From NCBI RefSeq assembly GCF_003751085.1, contig NZ_RJJY01000002.1:1178001-1242000 (forward strand): 64,000 nucleotides of DNA. The letters run 5' to 3'. Source of the DNA: Micromonospora sp. Llam0 (GTDB lineage: Bacteria > Actinomycetota > Actinomycetes > Mycobacteriales > Micromonosporaceae). Positions within the stretch are counted from its first letter, which is position 1. Every line of letters starts with the position of its first letter. Below are positions 16,795 through 25,096 of the stretch, piece by piece. The notes beneath the pieces are model-generated. The model was not told the DNA's origin. It searched no databases and saw only the letters and a list, made by a program, of their open reading frames with translations. The position numbers were made by a program, and so were the translations under genes.

Positions 16795-17465
16795 CACGAC
16801 CACCGCCCCTGGGCGATCGGGTACACCCGGGCTTCGCCCGCCACCGTCGGCACACCAGCAACGACCGGGGCGAGTCTTACGGGCTCGACATCGGCGGGGC
16901 TGATCAGCACCTGGATCGGTCCGGCCACAATCGCGACATGGCCGGGGGGCACCGCGTCGTGGTGCACCACCGTGACAGCTGTGTCCTCGTGCATGCTGAG
17001 GTGCACCACCGCTGTCTTCGCGTGCACGGTTACCGGTTCGTGGCCGTTCGACGCTGAAGGGGTGGCGGCTGGAGAGTGGGCGATGGTCAGCGGCGTCGCT
17101 GGACGGCCGTGTGATACCGCTGCCTGCGACGGACCCACGGGTGGGAGTGGCTCGGCCGGTGAGACGTCGGGATCGTTGGTGTGGCCCTGGATGATGAAGA
17201 AGCCGAGTTCGGCGTCCGTGGCCTTGCCCAACACCGCACGCAGCGCTGTGCGGTAGTGCGCGGACGGCCAACGGGTCTGGCCGCGTTCCAGATTGCCGAT
17301 GTAGTGGCCCGCGACGGCGGAGCGTCGCCCGGCGTGCTCATACAGGTAGGTGATAACCGCGTCGGCCAACTCCTGGCGTGACAACGGCCGACCCGAGCCC
17401 GAAGGAGACCGCAGCGCCAGTCGTGCTGCCCGCAGCAACTCGTTCGGTCCCGGTTGATAAGCCAT
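16794..17465 (-). CDS. Helix-turn-helix regulator with His-rich sensor-like domain
   Basis: 223 residues. MAYQPGPNELLRAARLALRS...RPLSRQELADAVITYLYEH...VAGHYIGNLERGQTRWPS is an HTH of the kind actinomycetes place near small-molecule operons. The C-terminal part has many His residues (VHAKTAVVHLSMHEDTAVTVVHHD), which may bind metal. ATG 17465; its ribosome site is weak. First gene of the regulator trio. Confidence 0.7.
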   Translation of the reverse strand: MAYQPGPNELLRAARLALRSPSGSGRPLSRQELADAVITYLYEHAGRRSAVAGHYIGNLERGQTRWPSAHYRTALRAVLGKATDAELGFFIIQGHTNDPDVSPAEPLPPVGPSQAAVSHGRPATPLTIAHSPAATPSASNGHEPVTVHAKTAVVHLSMHEDTAVTVVHHDAVPPGHVAIVAGPIQVLISPADVEPVRLAPVVAGVPTVAGEARVYPIAQGRWS

Positions 17466-17649
17466 GAAACAAGATCCGTTCCTTGATCGGAGATCGTCGG
17501 GGACAGAGCGGCGAGGAGATGGCGAGTAGTTCGACGTACCTGGCGACCACGCGGGTGCGTTTCTCAGCCATGACCTACCCGGCGGATCCTGTATGTGTGC
17601 TGGGTGTAGCCCGCTATCTCGGGGCTCGGCAGCCGTCAAACTATGCACC

Positions 17650-17901
17650 TCAGCTCGCCGCCCGCGTTGATAGCCAACTGAATTCATCCTGCTTGTCGCC
17701 CATCAGTTCCGGCCGCGTCGCGCCAGGTCGCCGCCGAGGGAGCCGTGCCGAAAGCAAGAACACCCTGGCCGCCGCTTCGTGCACTGAGCACGGGCCGAGC
17801 ACCCGACACTCCACGCACAGCCCGTCACTACTGGATACCGCATGCCTGTCAAGTGTTGCTTGCGCCTGATCGATCTGGTTTCCTCCGTGGTAGGTGCCCA
17901 T
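17650..17901 (-). CDS. Small Cys-motif protein of unknown function
   Basis: 83 residues, unrecognised. GLCVECRVLGPCSVHEAAARV parallels the CARCGGPTPCEVR segment of the 15619-15984 protein. The tail is basic. An overlapping frame (17703-17942) is not convincing. No strong ribosome site precedes the ATG at 17901, so the start is uncertain. Confidence 0.5.
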   Translation of the reverse strand: MGTYHGGNQIDQAQATLDRHAVSSSDGLCVECRVLGPCSVHEAAARVFLLSARLPRRRPGATRPELMGDKQDEFSWLSTRAAS

Positions 17902-17992
17902 GCCCGTCCGTTCTTGCCAGACGGCTCCCGTCCAGCAACCAAAGTCTGGTGGCTTTTAGAAACGATGGTCGTGCTATTTTTTTCGGAGGTTG

Positions 17993-18136
17993 CTACAGGT
18001 TCTTCCTGACGTTCTTCGCAATGGCGTCAGTGGTGGTCGCGCCGCACTCCGGGCACCAACGAGACTTGATCTTGAATGAGAGTAGTCCGGCCAGGTAGCT
18101 GGCCACTGCAGTGCCTGCAACTGTGGCAATAAGCAT
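17993..18136 (-). CDS. 47-residue membrane protein with a zinc-ribbon-like CPEC motif
   Basis: MLIATVAGTAVASYLAGLL is a single hydrophobic helix, followed by basic residues, CPECG and a short basic tail ending KNVRKNL. The ATG at 18136 is preceded by ggggag at nine bases. It is divergent from the XRE-DUF5753 gene. Function unknown; a small membrane-tethered regulator or toxin-like peptide would fit the size (inference). Confidence 0.5.
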   Translation of the reverse strand: MLIATVAGTAVASYLAGLLSFKIKSRWCPECGATTTDAIAKNVRKNL

Positions 18137-18413
18137 CTTTATTGTCTCCCCGTCCCGTTGCGACGCGCCTCGGGCGGCTAACGAGTCGAGGCCGTGCCAA
18201 CGGGTTCGACGCTGCCACCTTGGGTCAAGGCGGCTGCGGGAGACACCGACTCCGGCGCGGACTTTCGTCGAACTGGGCATGTTCCCGACCTCCCTGGCTA
18301 CGACGAGGGGCAACGCAGGAATAATCCCACGAGGCACCTGCGTCAGGCAACTGTCTGGAGCTAGTGTTTGGAGAAGTGTCTTGATCGTTGACCTTGGTCG
18401 TAGACTGTCCGCC
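18137..18413. promoter_or_regulatory. Divergent region upstream of the XRE-DUF5753 gene
   Basis: 277 bases between the 47-residue protein and the XRE gene. It is less GC-rich than the flanks. A good ribosome site, ggagaag at 18370-18376, leads to an in-frame TTG at 18381. No other element stands out. Confidence 0.4.
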
Positions 18414-19253
18414 GTGGCAAGTCCTACTGCTCGACGGAAGCTGGGCATCGAACTCAAGGGGCTGCGCGAGGCAGCCGGCCTGAACATCGATCAGGCTGCC
18501 AGCGCGGCTGGCATCTCCGACTCGCACCTGAGCCGTATCGAACGTGGTCGGGTTGGTGTTCGACCGTTGACCCTCAAGGCGTTGCTCCAGAGCTACGGTG
18601 CAGACGCCGAGGTCACGGAACGGCTGGCCCGGACCGCCGCCGATACGACCAAGCGCGGTGACCGGGGATGGTGGCAGCCGTACGCTGCGGCGATCTCCGA
18701 GAAGTACACGAGCCTGATCGCCTTCGAGAGCGAAGCGACCTCGATCAAGGCGTTCGGTTCGATGGTCGTGCCCGGCCTGCTCCAGACCGAGGAGTACGCC
18801 CGAGCGCTACTGCAACGCGGACCTGTCCGACTGAAGGTCGACGAGATCGACACGCGTGTCGCGGTACGCACGTCACGCCAGGCCATCCTTGATCAGAGCG
18901 ACCCGCCGAGCACGTGGATCATCCTTGACGAAGGAGTCATCCGCCGGATGGTCGGTGGCGCGGAGGTCATGCGTCGCCAGATCCTCCACCTGGTGGACAT
19001 CGCAGCGCGGCCCAACATCGACCTCCAGGTGATCCCATACTCCGCAGGTGCCCACGCCGGCACCCTCGGACCGCTCGTGATCCTTGGCTTTCCAGAGGGT
19101 GACGACGTCGTGTACTGCGAGACCTACGCTGGGGACCTTTACCCCGAGGCGGTAGCATCGTATGGCGACGTATTCAACAGGTTGGCGCAGGATGCGTTGT
19201 CTACGGACAGATCGACCGAATTGCTACGAACCGCCGCAGAGGGGATAAAGTGA
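18414..19253 (+). CDS. XRE-DUF5753 regulator of an XRE/DUF397 pair
   Basis: About 279 residues. The HTH is KLGIELKGLREAAGLNIDQAASAAGISDSHLSRIERGR, followed by the DUF5753 domain (YTSLIAFESEATSIKAFGSMVVPGLLQTEEYARALL, RTSRQAIL, VIPYSAGAHAGTLGPLVILGF). The GTG at 18414 gives the usual family length. A TTG at 18381 with a better ribosome site would add 11 residues. The stop overlaps the DUF397 gene start (GTGA). Such pairs are numerous in filamentous actinomycetes and have been described as development regulators or toxin-antitoxin-like modules. Confidence 0.88.
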   Translation: MASPTARRKLGIELKGLREAAGLNIDQAASAAGISDSHLSRIERGRVGVRPLTLKALLQSYGADAEVTERLARTAADTTKRGDRGWWQPYAAAISEKYTSLIAFESEATSIKAFGSMVVPGLLQTEEYARALLQRGPVRLKVDEIDTRVAVRTSRQAILDQSDPPSTWIILDEGVIRRMVGGAEVMRRQILHLVDIAARPNIDLQVIPYSAGAHAGTLGPLVILGFPEGDDVVYCETYAGDLYPEAVASYGDVFNRLAQDALSTDRSTELLRTAAEGIK

Positions 19254-19444
19254 ACGGACTGACGCAACACTGGAAGAAGTCAACCAAGAGCAACGGCAGC
19301 GATAGCTGCGTCGAGACTCGAGCGCATAGCGGCGGGGTCCAGGTCCGAGACTCCAAGGACCGCAGCGGTCCGACGCTCTCGTTCGACCGCGAGAGCTACG
19401 GCAACTTCCTCGCCGGGCTAATTACGGGGCGCTTGGAATCCTGA
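19250..19444 (+). CDS. DUF397 small protein
   Basis: 64 residues with the DUF397 pattern W.KS..S....CVE...... VRDSKD..GP.LSF....... F. It is coupled to the XRE-DUF5753 gene by a 4-base overlap and followed at once by a rho-independent terminator. It belongs to the partner family of the XRE regulator; the paired protein probably binds or sequesters that regulator. Confidence 0.9.
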   Translation: MNGLTQHWKKSTKSNGSDSCVETRAHSGGVQVRDSKDRSGPTLSFDRESYGNFLAGLITGRLES

Positions 19445-19468
19445 CCTGACCAGCACGAGAAGCCGTGG

Positions 19469-19499
19469 GCGACCTCCCTCAGGGGTCGCTGTTGTTTTT
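19469..19499 (+). terminator. Rho-independent terminator of the XRE-DUF397 unit
   Basis: Stem gcgacc (19469-19474) with ggtcgc (19484-19489), then tgttgttttt. It sits 25 bases after the DUF397 stop. A second small hairpin, cgcgcc-tgtg-ggcgcg, follows at 19520-19535. Confidence 0.8.
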
Positions 19500-19611
19500 C
19501 GGCGGCCCCTCTTGGGTTTCGCGCCTGTGGGCGCGGAATCAGTCGACGCCCGGCCGCTCTCGGGGGCTGTTTCAACTCCGCCCGCCCTGCCTCACTGACC
19601 CTCGTCACAAG

Positions 19612-19802
19612 CACGTCCGGCTACGTACCCCGAAACTCAGCGACGACGCGCCGCTGATCGGCGCTGCCGAACTCGCCTTCGAGCAGCTGCTCGCCGACCC
19701 GCTCGACGCGGTGGCCGGCTGACCCGAGACCCTGCCAGGTGCGCCACAGATCGGCGTACGGACCGTCGGCGGCGACCAGCTCGTCGTGCGAGCCGAACTC
19801 GG
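19612..19802. repeat. Right copy of the 191-bp island-flanking direct repeat
   Basis: Homologous to 11288-11478. It encodes on the plus strand a headless ROK C-terminus (VRLRTPKLSDDAPLIGAAEL; one Gly to Ser change against the left copy) and on the minus strand the genuine C-terminus of the ABC exporter. The junction with island DNA is at about 19611. Confidence 0.9.
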
Positions 19803-21480
19803 TGATCAGCCCGTCCTCGACCACGGCGATCCGGTCGGCGTCGTGCGCCGAGTACAGCCGGTGGGCGATCGCGATCACCGTACGCCCGTGCAGCACCGCG
19901 GCGAGCGACCGCTCCGTGCGCCGGGCGGTACGCGGGTCGATCAGCGACGTCGCCTCGTCCAGCACCAGGGTCTGCGGATCGGCCAGCACCAGCCGGGCCA
20001 GGGCGAGCTGCTGGGCCTGGTCCGGACCGACCGGGTGGCCGCCGGCACCGACCACCGTGGCCACCCCGGCCGGCAGGGCGGACACCCAGTCCAGCGCGTC
20101 GACGGCGGCCAACGCGTCGCGTACCTCGGCGTCGGTGGCGTCCGGTCGGACCAGCGCGACGTTGTCGCGCACCGTACCGATGAAGACGTGATGCTCCTGG
20201 GTGACCAGGGCGACCCGGCCGCGCAGCTGGTCCGGGGCGAGGTCGGTCAGCGGTATGCCGCCGGCGGTGACCGAGCCGGCGGTCGGCCGCAGCACCCCGG
20301 CCAGCAGCCGGCCCAGGGTGGACTTGCCGGCGCCGGACGGCCCGACGATCGCGATCCGCTCCCCCGGTTGCGGCACCAGGGTGACCCCGCGCAGCACCTC
20401 CCGGCCGTCGACGTAGCTGAAGTGGACGTCGACCGCCGCGACCGGGTCGGCGGCGCGCACACCGTCGGGGGCCGGCGTGCGGGGCACTGCGGTCGCGGAC
20501 CGGCCCGGCTGGGCGACGCCGAGCAGCCGGGCCAGCGACGCGGCACCAAGCTGCAGTTCGTCCAGCCAGTTCAGCAGCCGGTCCAGCGGGGCGGCCAGCA
20601 TCTGCACGTAGAGCACCGCCGCCGTGACCTGACCGAGCGTCACCCAACCGCGCAGGTAGCACCAGCCGCCGATGGCCAGGGTCGCCGCGACCGGCACCAC
20701 ATAGCTGATCTCGATCAGCGGGAACCAGACGGTACGCAGCCACAGTGTGTAGCGCTCGGCCGCGTACTGCCGGGCGATGTCGGTGTCGGTACGCCGCCGC
20801 CGGTGCTCCTGCCGGCGCAGCGCCTCGACGGTCCGGGCACCGTCGACGGTCTCGCTGAGCCCGTCGGTGATCCGCGAGTACGCGGCGCTCTCGGCCAGGT
20901 AGCCGTCCGGCGCCCGACGCAGATACCAGCGGGTGCCCGCCCACAGCAGCGGCACCACGATCAGGCAGGGCACCGCCAGCACCGGACCGACCAGCAGCAA
21001 CGCCCCGAAGATGAAGGTCGCGGTGCTGATCGCGATCAGCGTCTCGGGCACCGCGAACCGCACCGACTTGGACAGCACGGCGACGTCGTGCGAGGTCCGG
21101 GTGAGCAGGTCACCGGTGCCGGCCTTCTCCACCGTCGACAGCGGGATGGACAACACCCGGCCGATGAACTCCTCGCGTAATGCGGCCAGCACCCGCTCGC
21201 CGAGCCGGGCCGACGCCACGTGCGCGTAGCGGGCCAGCACCGCCTGGCCGACCAGGAACCCGGCGATCGCCAGGGCGGTCCGGTCCACTGCGCTGACCGC
21301 CGCCGTCCCGGTGGTGAGCGTCTCGACCAGGCCGCCGAGCAGCCGGGGCGCGGCGAGCCCGGCGACCGCGGCACCCACGTGCAGCGCGAGGGCACCGGCC
21401 AGCATCCGTGGGTGCCGGCGGACCAGGACGCGGGCGTACCGGCGGACCTCGGCCCGGTCCGCGACCGGCAACGCCGTCAC
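19621..21480 (-). CDS. ABC exporter half with catalytic Walker motifs
   Basis: 619 residues. A six-helix exporter membrane domain is followed by an ATPase domain: Walker A GPSGAGKST, Q-loop LVTQEHHVF, Walker B TLVLDEATSLID and H-loop IAIAHRL. The signature motif is degenerate (PVGPDQAQQLALARL in place of LSGGQ). Paired with the upstream half, which keeps the signature but lacks Walker A, it gives one working ATP site, as in asymmetric heterodimeric exporters. ATGA overlap with the partner gene. Substrate unknown. Its 3' end is duplicated at the left island border. Confidence 0.9.
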   Translation of the reverse strand: MTALPVADRAEVRRYARVLVRRHPRMLAGALALHVGAAVAGLAAPRLLGGLVETLTTGTAAVSAVDRTALAIAGFLVGQAVLARYAHVASARLGERVLAALREEFIGRVLSIPLSTVEKAGTGDLLTRTSHDVAVLSKSVRFAVPETLIAISTATFIFGALLLVGPVLAVPCLIVVPLLWAGTRWYLRRAPDGYLAESAAYSRITDGLSETVDGARTVEALRRQEHRRRRTDTDIARQYAAERYTLWLRTVWFPLIEISYVVPVAATLAIGGWCYLRGWVTLGQVTAAVLYVQMLAAPLDRLLNWLDELQLGAASLARLLGVAQPGRSATAVPRTPAPDGVRAADPVAAVDVHFSYVDGREVLRGVTLVPQPGERIAIVGPSGAGKSTLGRLLAGVLRPTAGSVTAGGIPLTDLAPDQLRGRVALVTQEHHVFIGTVRDNVALVRPDATDAEVRDALAAVDALDWVSALPAGVATVVGAGGHPVGPDQAQQLALARLVLADPQTLVLDEATSLIDPRTARRTERSLAAVLHGRTVIAIAHRLYSAHDADRIAVVEDGLITEFGSHDELVAADGPYADLWRTWQGLGSAGHRVERVGEQLLEGEFGSADQRRVVAEFRGT

Positions 21481-23240
21481 GACGCCACCTCACTCAACGC
21501 CGCCACCTCACTCAACGCCGCCGGCTCGCTTGACGCCGCCGACTCGGCGCGGGTCACCAGGGCGGCGTACCCGGGCGCGGTACGCAGCAGATCGGCGTGA
21601 CTGCCGTCGGCCACCACCCGGCCGGCGTCGACGAACACCACCCGGTCGGCGTGTTCCAGCAGCAGCGGGCTGGTGGTGCAGACGACGGTGGTCCGGCCGG
21701 TCCGGGCGGCCGGGAGTCGGGCGGCGATCCGCACCTCGGTGTGCGCGTCGACTGCGCTGGTCGGCTCGACCAGCACCAGGATCGGCGGGTCGGCGAGCAG
21801 CGCCCGGGCCAGCCGGAGCCGCTGCTGCTGACCGCCGGAGAACTCCCGGCCACGTTCGGCGACCTCGGCGTCGAGACCGTCGGGCAGCGCGTCGACGATG
21901 TCGGTGGCGCTGGCCGCGACCAGTGCCGCCCGGATCGCGTCGTCGCTGGCCCGCCCGGTGCCGTCGAGTTCGTCGCGCAGCCGGCCGGTGAACAGCCGGT
22001 CGTCGTTGTCGGTCACCAGAATCCGCTGCCGGACCGCGGCCAGGTCCAGCTCCCGCAGCGGTACGCCGGCCAGGGCGACCTCGGCGTCGCGGTAGCGCCC
22101 CAGCCGGTCGGCGAGCCCGGCGACGTCCTCCGGCGCGGTGGCCGCGACGGCGGTCAACTGGTACGGGGCCACCCGCAGGCCGGACGTGGAATCGACCAGT
22201 TCGCCGTCGCGGTCCGGCAGTCGGCGCGGCCACGCCGGGTCGGTGAACTCCGGCGTGATGGCGAGCAGGCCCGCGACCCGGCGGGCGGCGACGTGGCCAC
22301 GGGTCATGGTGTGCAGGAACTCGGTCAGCGTCCGGATCGGACCGGTCAGGAACGCGGTGTACGCGTAGGCGGCGACCAGCTGCCCGACGGTCAGCTCGCC
22401 GGAGAGCGTGAGCCGCGCCCCGAGCCAGGTCACCAGCACCAGGAACATCCCGGGCAGCAGCAGCTGGCCGGCCTCCAGGACGGACTCGACCCGGGCCAGT
22501 CGGTCGCCGCGCCGCCGCAGCTCCTGCGACTGGTCCCGGTAGCGGTCGGCGAAGGCCGGTTCACCGCCGACGCCGCGCAGAATCCGCAGGCCGGTCACGA
22601 TGTCGCCGGCCAGGGTCGCCAGGGTGGCCTGCTGGTCCCGGTAGGTCTGCTGGCGGCGGTGCAGCGGCCGCAGGCCGAGCCCGACGGCCGCCATCAGCAC
22701 CGGCACCCCGATCACGATCACCAGCCCGAGCGGAACTGAGATGCCGAGCAGGATCGCGGCGACCACGACGATCGCCACCACCGCACCGACCGCCCGGGCG
22801 ACCACCTCCACCGCGCCGCCGAGACTGCTCATGTCGGCGGTGCCGATGCTCACCACCTCGCCGGTGGCCAGCCGTTTCGGCAGGGTGGCGCCGAGCCGGT
22901 TGGCCTGCCGTACGGTTAGCTGGACCGTGCGGTACGCGGTGGACAGCCAGTTGAACACGCCGAACCAGTGCTGGCTGATGCTGGCCGTCGCCTGGACCAG
23001 CCCGAGCCCCAGCAGCACCGCCGACCAGCCGAGCAGCGCCTGCGGATCGCGGGCGGTCAGGCCGACGTCGACGGCGCGCCCGAGAACCGCCGGCATCAAC
23101 GCCTGGCTGCCCATCCAGACCACGCTGAGCACCGACCCCCAGGCCACGGACGCCCCGGCACGTCCGGCCAGCCAGCGCAGCAGACGCAGGGCTGACCGGT
23201 GATCGGCTACGCCGGGATCGGCGACGGGTAGTGACCACAT
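21477..23240 (-). CDS. ABC exporter half with degenerate nucleotide site
   Basis: 587 residues. An exporter membrane domain (SALRLLRWLAGRAGASVAWG..., LPKRLATGEVVSIGTADM) precedes an ATPase domain. There is no Walker A lysine loop where one is expected (YQLTAVAATAPEDVAGLADR). Walker B is ILVLVEPTSAVD with Val for Asp, and the H-loop His is missing (VVCTTSPLL). The signature FSGGQQQRLRLARALL is perfect. It therefore donates only the signature half-site to its partner. The C-terminus is a repeated LSEVAA encoded by an 18-bp tandem duplication at 21483-21518. Confidence 0.9.
   Translation of the reverse strand: MWSLPVADPGVADHRSALRLLRWLAGRAGASVAWGSVLSVVWMGSQALMPAVLGRAVDVGLTARDPQALLGWSAVLLGLGLVQATASISQHWFGVFNWLSTAYRTVQLTVRQANRLGATLPKRLATGEVVSIGTADMSSLGGAVEVVARAVGAVVAIVVVAAILLGISVPLGLVIVIGVPVLMAAVGLGLRPLHRRQQTYRDQQATLATLAGDIVTGLRILRGVGGEPAFADRYRDQSQELRRRGDRLARVESVLEAGQLLLPGMFLVLVTWLGARLTLSGELTVGQLVAAYAYTAFLTGPIRTLTEFLHTMTRGHVAARRVAGLLAITPEFTDPAWPRRLPDRDGELVDSTSGLRVAPYQLTAVAATAPEDVAGLADRLGRYRDAEVALAGVPLRELDLAAVRQRILVTDNDDRLFTGRLRDELDGTGRASDDAIRAALVAASATDIVDALPDGLDAEVAERGREFSGGQQQRLRLARALLADPPILVLVEPTSAVDAHTEVRIAARLPAARTGRTTVVCTTSPLLLEHADRVVFVDAGRVVADGSHADLLRTAPGYAALVTRAESAASSEPAALSEVAALSEVAS
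21483..21518. repeat. 18-bp tandem duplication at the end of an ABC gene
   Basis: Two adjacent copies of cgccacctcactcaacgc encode a duplicated Ala-Leu-Ser-Glu-Val-Ala on the minus strand just before the stop codon. A further degenerate copy (gccggctcgcttgacgcc) follows. The change is in frame. Confidence 0.8.
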
Positions 23241-23317
23241 GACATCGCGACGGTACGGCTACGTTACGTGGCCGATCCACCGATTTTCCCATTTCCGCCG
23301 GCCGGTCGGCGGCGGCC

Positions 23318-23584
23318 TCAGCGGTCGACCTGGGTGAAGTCCCAGCTGTGCGGTGGCCGGGTGACCAGCCGCAGCGGCGGTTCCGGCAACGACAGCGGGC
23401 CGCTGCGCCACTTCGAGATGACCACCAGCCGGTCGTCGGTCGACGAGAAGACCTCACTGGCCAGGTGCAGCGGGCTGTGTTCGATCTCCGGCAGCGCGGT
23501 GTCGCAGACCCAGGTGAGCAACTCGGTCAGGCGGGACGGCTCGGCCTTGGCCTCCCACATCCGCACGATCACGTCGCCGGACAT
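23318..23584 (-). CDS. Small ABM-like domain protein
   Basis: 88 residues. It resembles the antibiotic-monooxygenase-like ferredoxin fold ([34 protein letters not shown]...VFSSTDDRLVVISKW). Its start overlaps the last base of the tsaD stop codon, so it is at the end of the tsaB-rimI-tsaD operon. Role unknown; likely a small ligand-binding or degradative protein. Confidence 0.65.
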   Translation of the reverse strand: MSGDVIVRMWEAKAEPSRLTELLTWVCDTALPEIEHSPLHLASEVFSSTDDRLVVISKWRSGPLSLPEPPLRLVTRPPHSWDFTQVDR

Positions 23585-24630
23585 TACACGCTCACCGTGG
23601 TCAACGGCAGCGCGGAGTCGGCCGGCAGGTCCAGCCGGCTGGCCGGTACCCCGGCGGCCACCAGATGCGAACCGAGCGCCGCGACCATCGCGCCGTTGTC
23701 GGTGCAGAGTTTCGGCCGGGGCACCCGGACCCGGATCCCGTACCGCTCGCAGCGTTGCTCGGCCATCGCCCGCAGCCGCGAGTTGGCCGCCACCCCACCA
23801 CCGATGACCAGGGTCTCGACGCCCCGGTCCCGGCAGGCGTCGACCGCCTTCGCGGTCAGCACGTCACAGACCGCCTCCTGGAACGACGCGGCGACGTCCG
23901 CCACCGGCACCGGCTCACCGGCCCGTTCCCGGGCCTCGACCCAGCGGGCCACCGCGGTCTTCAGCCCGGAGAAGGAGAAGTCGAACCGGTGCGCGGCGAG
24001 GTCCTTCGGCGCGGTGAGTCCACGCGGGAACGCGATCGCCGCCGGGTCACCGTCGCGGGCCGAGCGGTCGATCGGCGGCCCACCGGGGAACGGCAGACCG
24101 AGCAGCCGGGCCACCTTGTCGAACGCCTCACCGGCCGCGTCGTCGATGGTGGCGCCGAGCGGGGTGACCCCGGCGGTCAGGTCGTCGACCAGCAGCAGCG
24201 ACGAGTGCCCACCGGAGACCAGCAGGGCGATCGCCGGCTCCGGCAGCGGACCGTGTTCCAGGGTGTCGACGGCCACGTGGGCGGCGAGGTGGTTGACGCC
24301 GTACACCGGCTTGTCGGTGGCGATCGCGTAACCCTTGGCCGCCGCGACACCGACCAGCAGGGCACCGGCCAGACCGGGGCCGGCGGTCACCGCGATCGCG
24401 TCGATGTCGGCCAGGGTGACGCCGGCGTCGGCGAGCGCCCGGCGCATCGTCGGCACGATCGCCTCCAGGTGGGCCCGGCTGGCCACCTCCGGCACCACGC
24501 CGCCGAACCGGGCGTGTTCGGCCACGCTGGAGGCCAGCGCGTCGGCGAGCAGCGTGTGCCCGCGGACGATACCGACCCCGGTCTCGTCGCAGGAGGTCTC
24601 GATCCCGAGGACCAGTGGTTCGTCAGCCAT
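23584..24630 (-). CDS. tsaD: tRNA N6-threonylcarbamoyladenosine transferase TsaD
   Basis: 348 residues, the full family length. It has [15 protein letters not shown] at the N-terminus, metal ligands in [36 protein letters not shown] and the C-terminal [13 protein letters not shown]. TsaD transfers threonylcarbamoyl onto A37 of ANN-decoding tRNAs with TsaB and TsaE. It overlaps rimI by 8 bases. The order tsaB-rimI-tsaD is the conserved actinobacterial arrangement. Confidence 0.97.
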   Translation of the reverse strand: MADEPLVLGIETSCDETGVGIVRGHTLLADALASSVAEHARFGGVVPEVASRAHLEAIVPTMRRALADAGVTLADIDAIAVTAGPGLAGALLVGVAAAKGYAIATDKPVYGVNHLAAHVAVDTLEHGPLPEPAIALLVSGGHSSLLLVDDLTAGVTPLGATIDDAAGEAFDKVARLLGLPFPGGPPIDRSARDGDPAAIAFPRGLTAPKDLAAHRFDFSFSGLKTAVARWVEARERAGEPVPVADVAASFQEAVCDVLTAKAVDACRDRGVETLVIGGGVAANSRLRAMAEQRCERYGIRVRVPRPKLCTDNGAMVAALGSHLVAAGVPASRLDLPADSALPLTTVSV

Positions 24631-25096
24631 CTCGCATCATCACCAGAGCGTCGGTGTTGCTGGGTTGGTAGTAGCCACGGCGTACGCCCACCGGTTCGAA
24701 ACCGTACGCCGCGTACAGCCGCTGCGCGGGTGCGTTGTCCACCGCGACTTCCAGGAAGGTCCGGCCGGCCCCGCGTCGGGTGGCCTCGTCGAGCAGTCCG
24801 ACCAGCAGGGTCCGGCCCACGCCGCGCCGCTGGCGGTCCCGGCGTACCGCGACGTTCTGCACCCACGCCTCGTCGGGTGCCGCCGGGTCGCCGACCAGCG
24901 CCAGCCCCGCGTACCCGGTGAGCTGGTCGGTACCGTCAACGGCGGCCAGGTAGTGGTGTCCGTTGGCCAGCTCGTTCCAGAACATCTCGGCCGACCATCG
25001 TTCGGCCCCGAACAGGTCCGCTTCGATCGGCAACGCCTGGTCGATGTGCCACCAGCGGAACGGGACGATCCGCACCTGCCCGTCGGCCTGGGTCAC
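24623..25096 (-). CDS. rimI: Ribosomal-protein-alanine N-acetyltransferase RimI
   Basis: 157 residues, GNAT fold: [18 protein letters not shown] at the start, acetyl-CoA loop [14 protein letters not shown], and [20 protein letters not shown]. The GTG at 25096 is preferred because it overlaps the tsaB stop (GTGA); the longer frame adds an Arg-rich stretch that is not RimI-like. RimI acetylates ribosomal protein S18 in E. coli. Confidence 0.9.
   Translation of the reverse strand: MTQADGQVRIVPFRWWHIDQALPIEADLFGAERWSAEMFWNELANGHHYLAAVDGTDQLTGYAGLALVGDPAAPDEAWVQNVAVRRDRQRRGVGRTLLVGLLDEATRRGAGRTFLEVAVDNAPAQRLYAAYGFEPVGVRRGYYQPSNTDALVMMRDG

Larger units (their letters stand above)
11479..19611. mobile_element. 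Accessory island between the two 191-bp repeats
   Basis: An 8.1-kb block inserted between two genes (ROK regulator and ABC exporter) that would otherwise be convergent with overlapping 3' ends. Its genes are not part of the conserved backbone: radical SAM, DnaQ-like pair, P-loop kinase, NUDIX, three HTH regulators, Cys-motif small proteins and an XRE-DUF397 pair. Parts of it, especially 17.9-18.4 kb, look visibly less GC-rich than the flanks. No integrase, relaxase or transposase was found, so entry by homologous recombination through the repeat is more likely than self-mobility. Confidence 0.7.

Noticed and set aside
18111..18413. Extended N-terminus of the XRE-DUF5753 protein
   Set aside because: The upstream in-frame stretch is unlike the family, overlaps the divergent 47-residue gene and lacks a ribosome site; GTG 18414 or TTG 18381 is preferred.
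11479..19611. Prophage or self-transmissible element
   Set aside because: No integrase, excisionase, relaxase, replication, capsid or terminase gene was recognised, and no tRNA attachment site is at either border.
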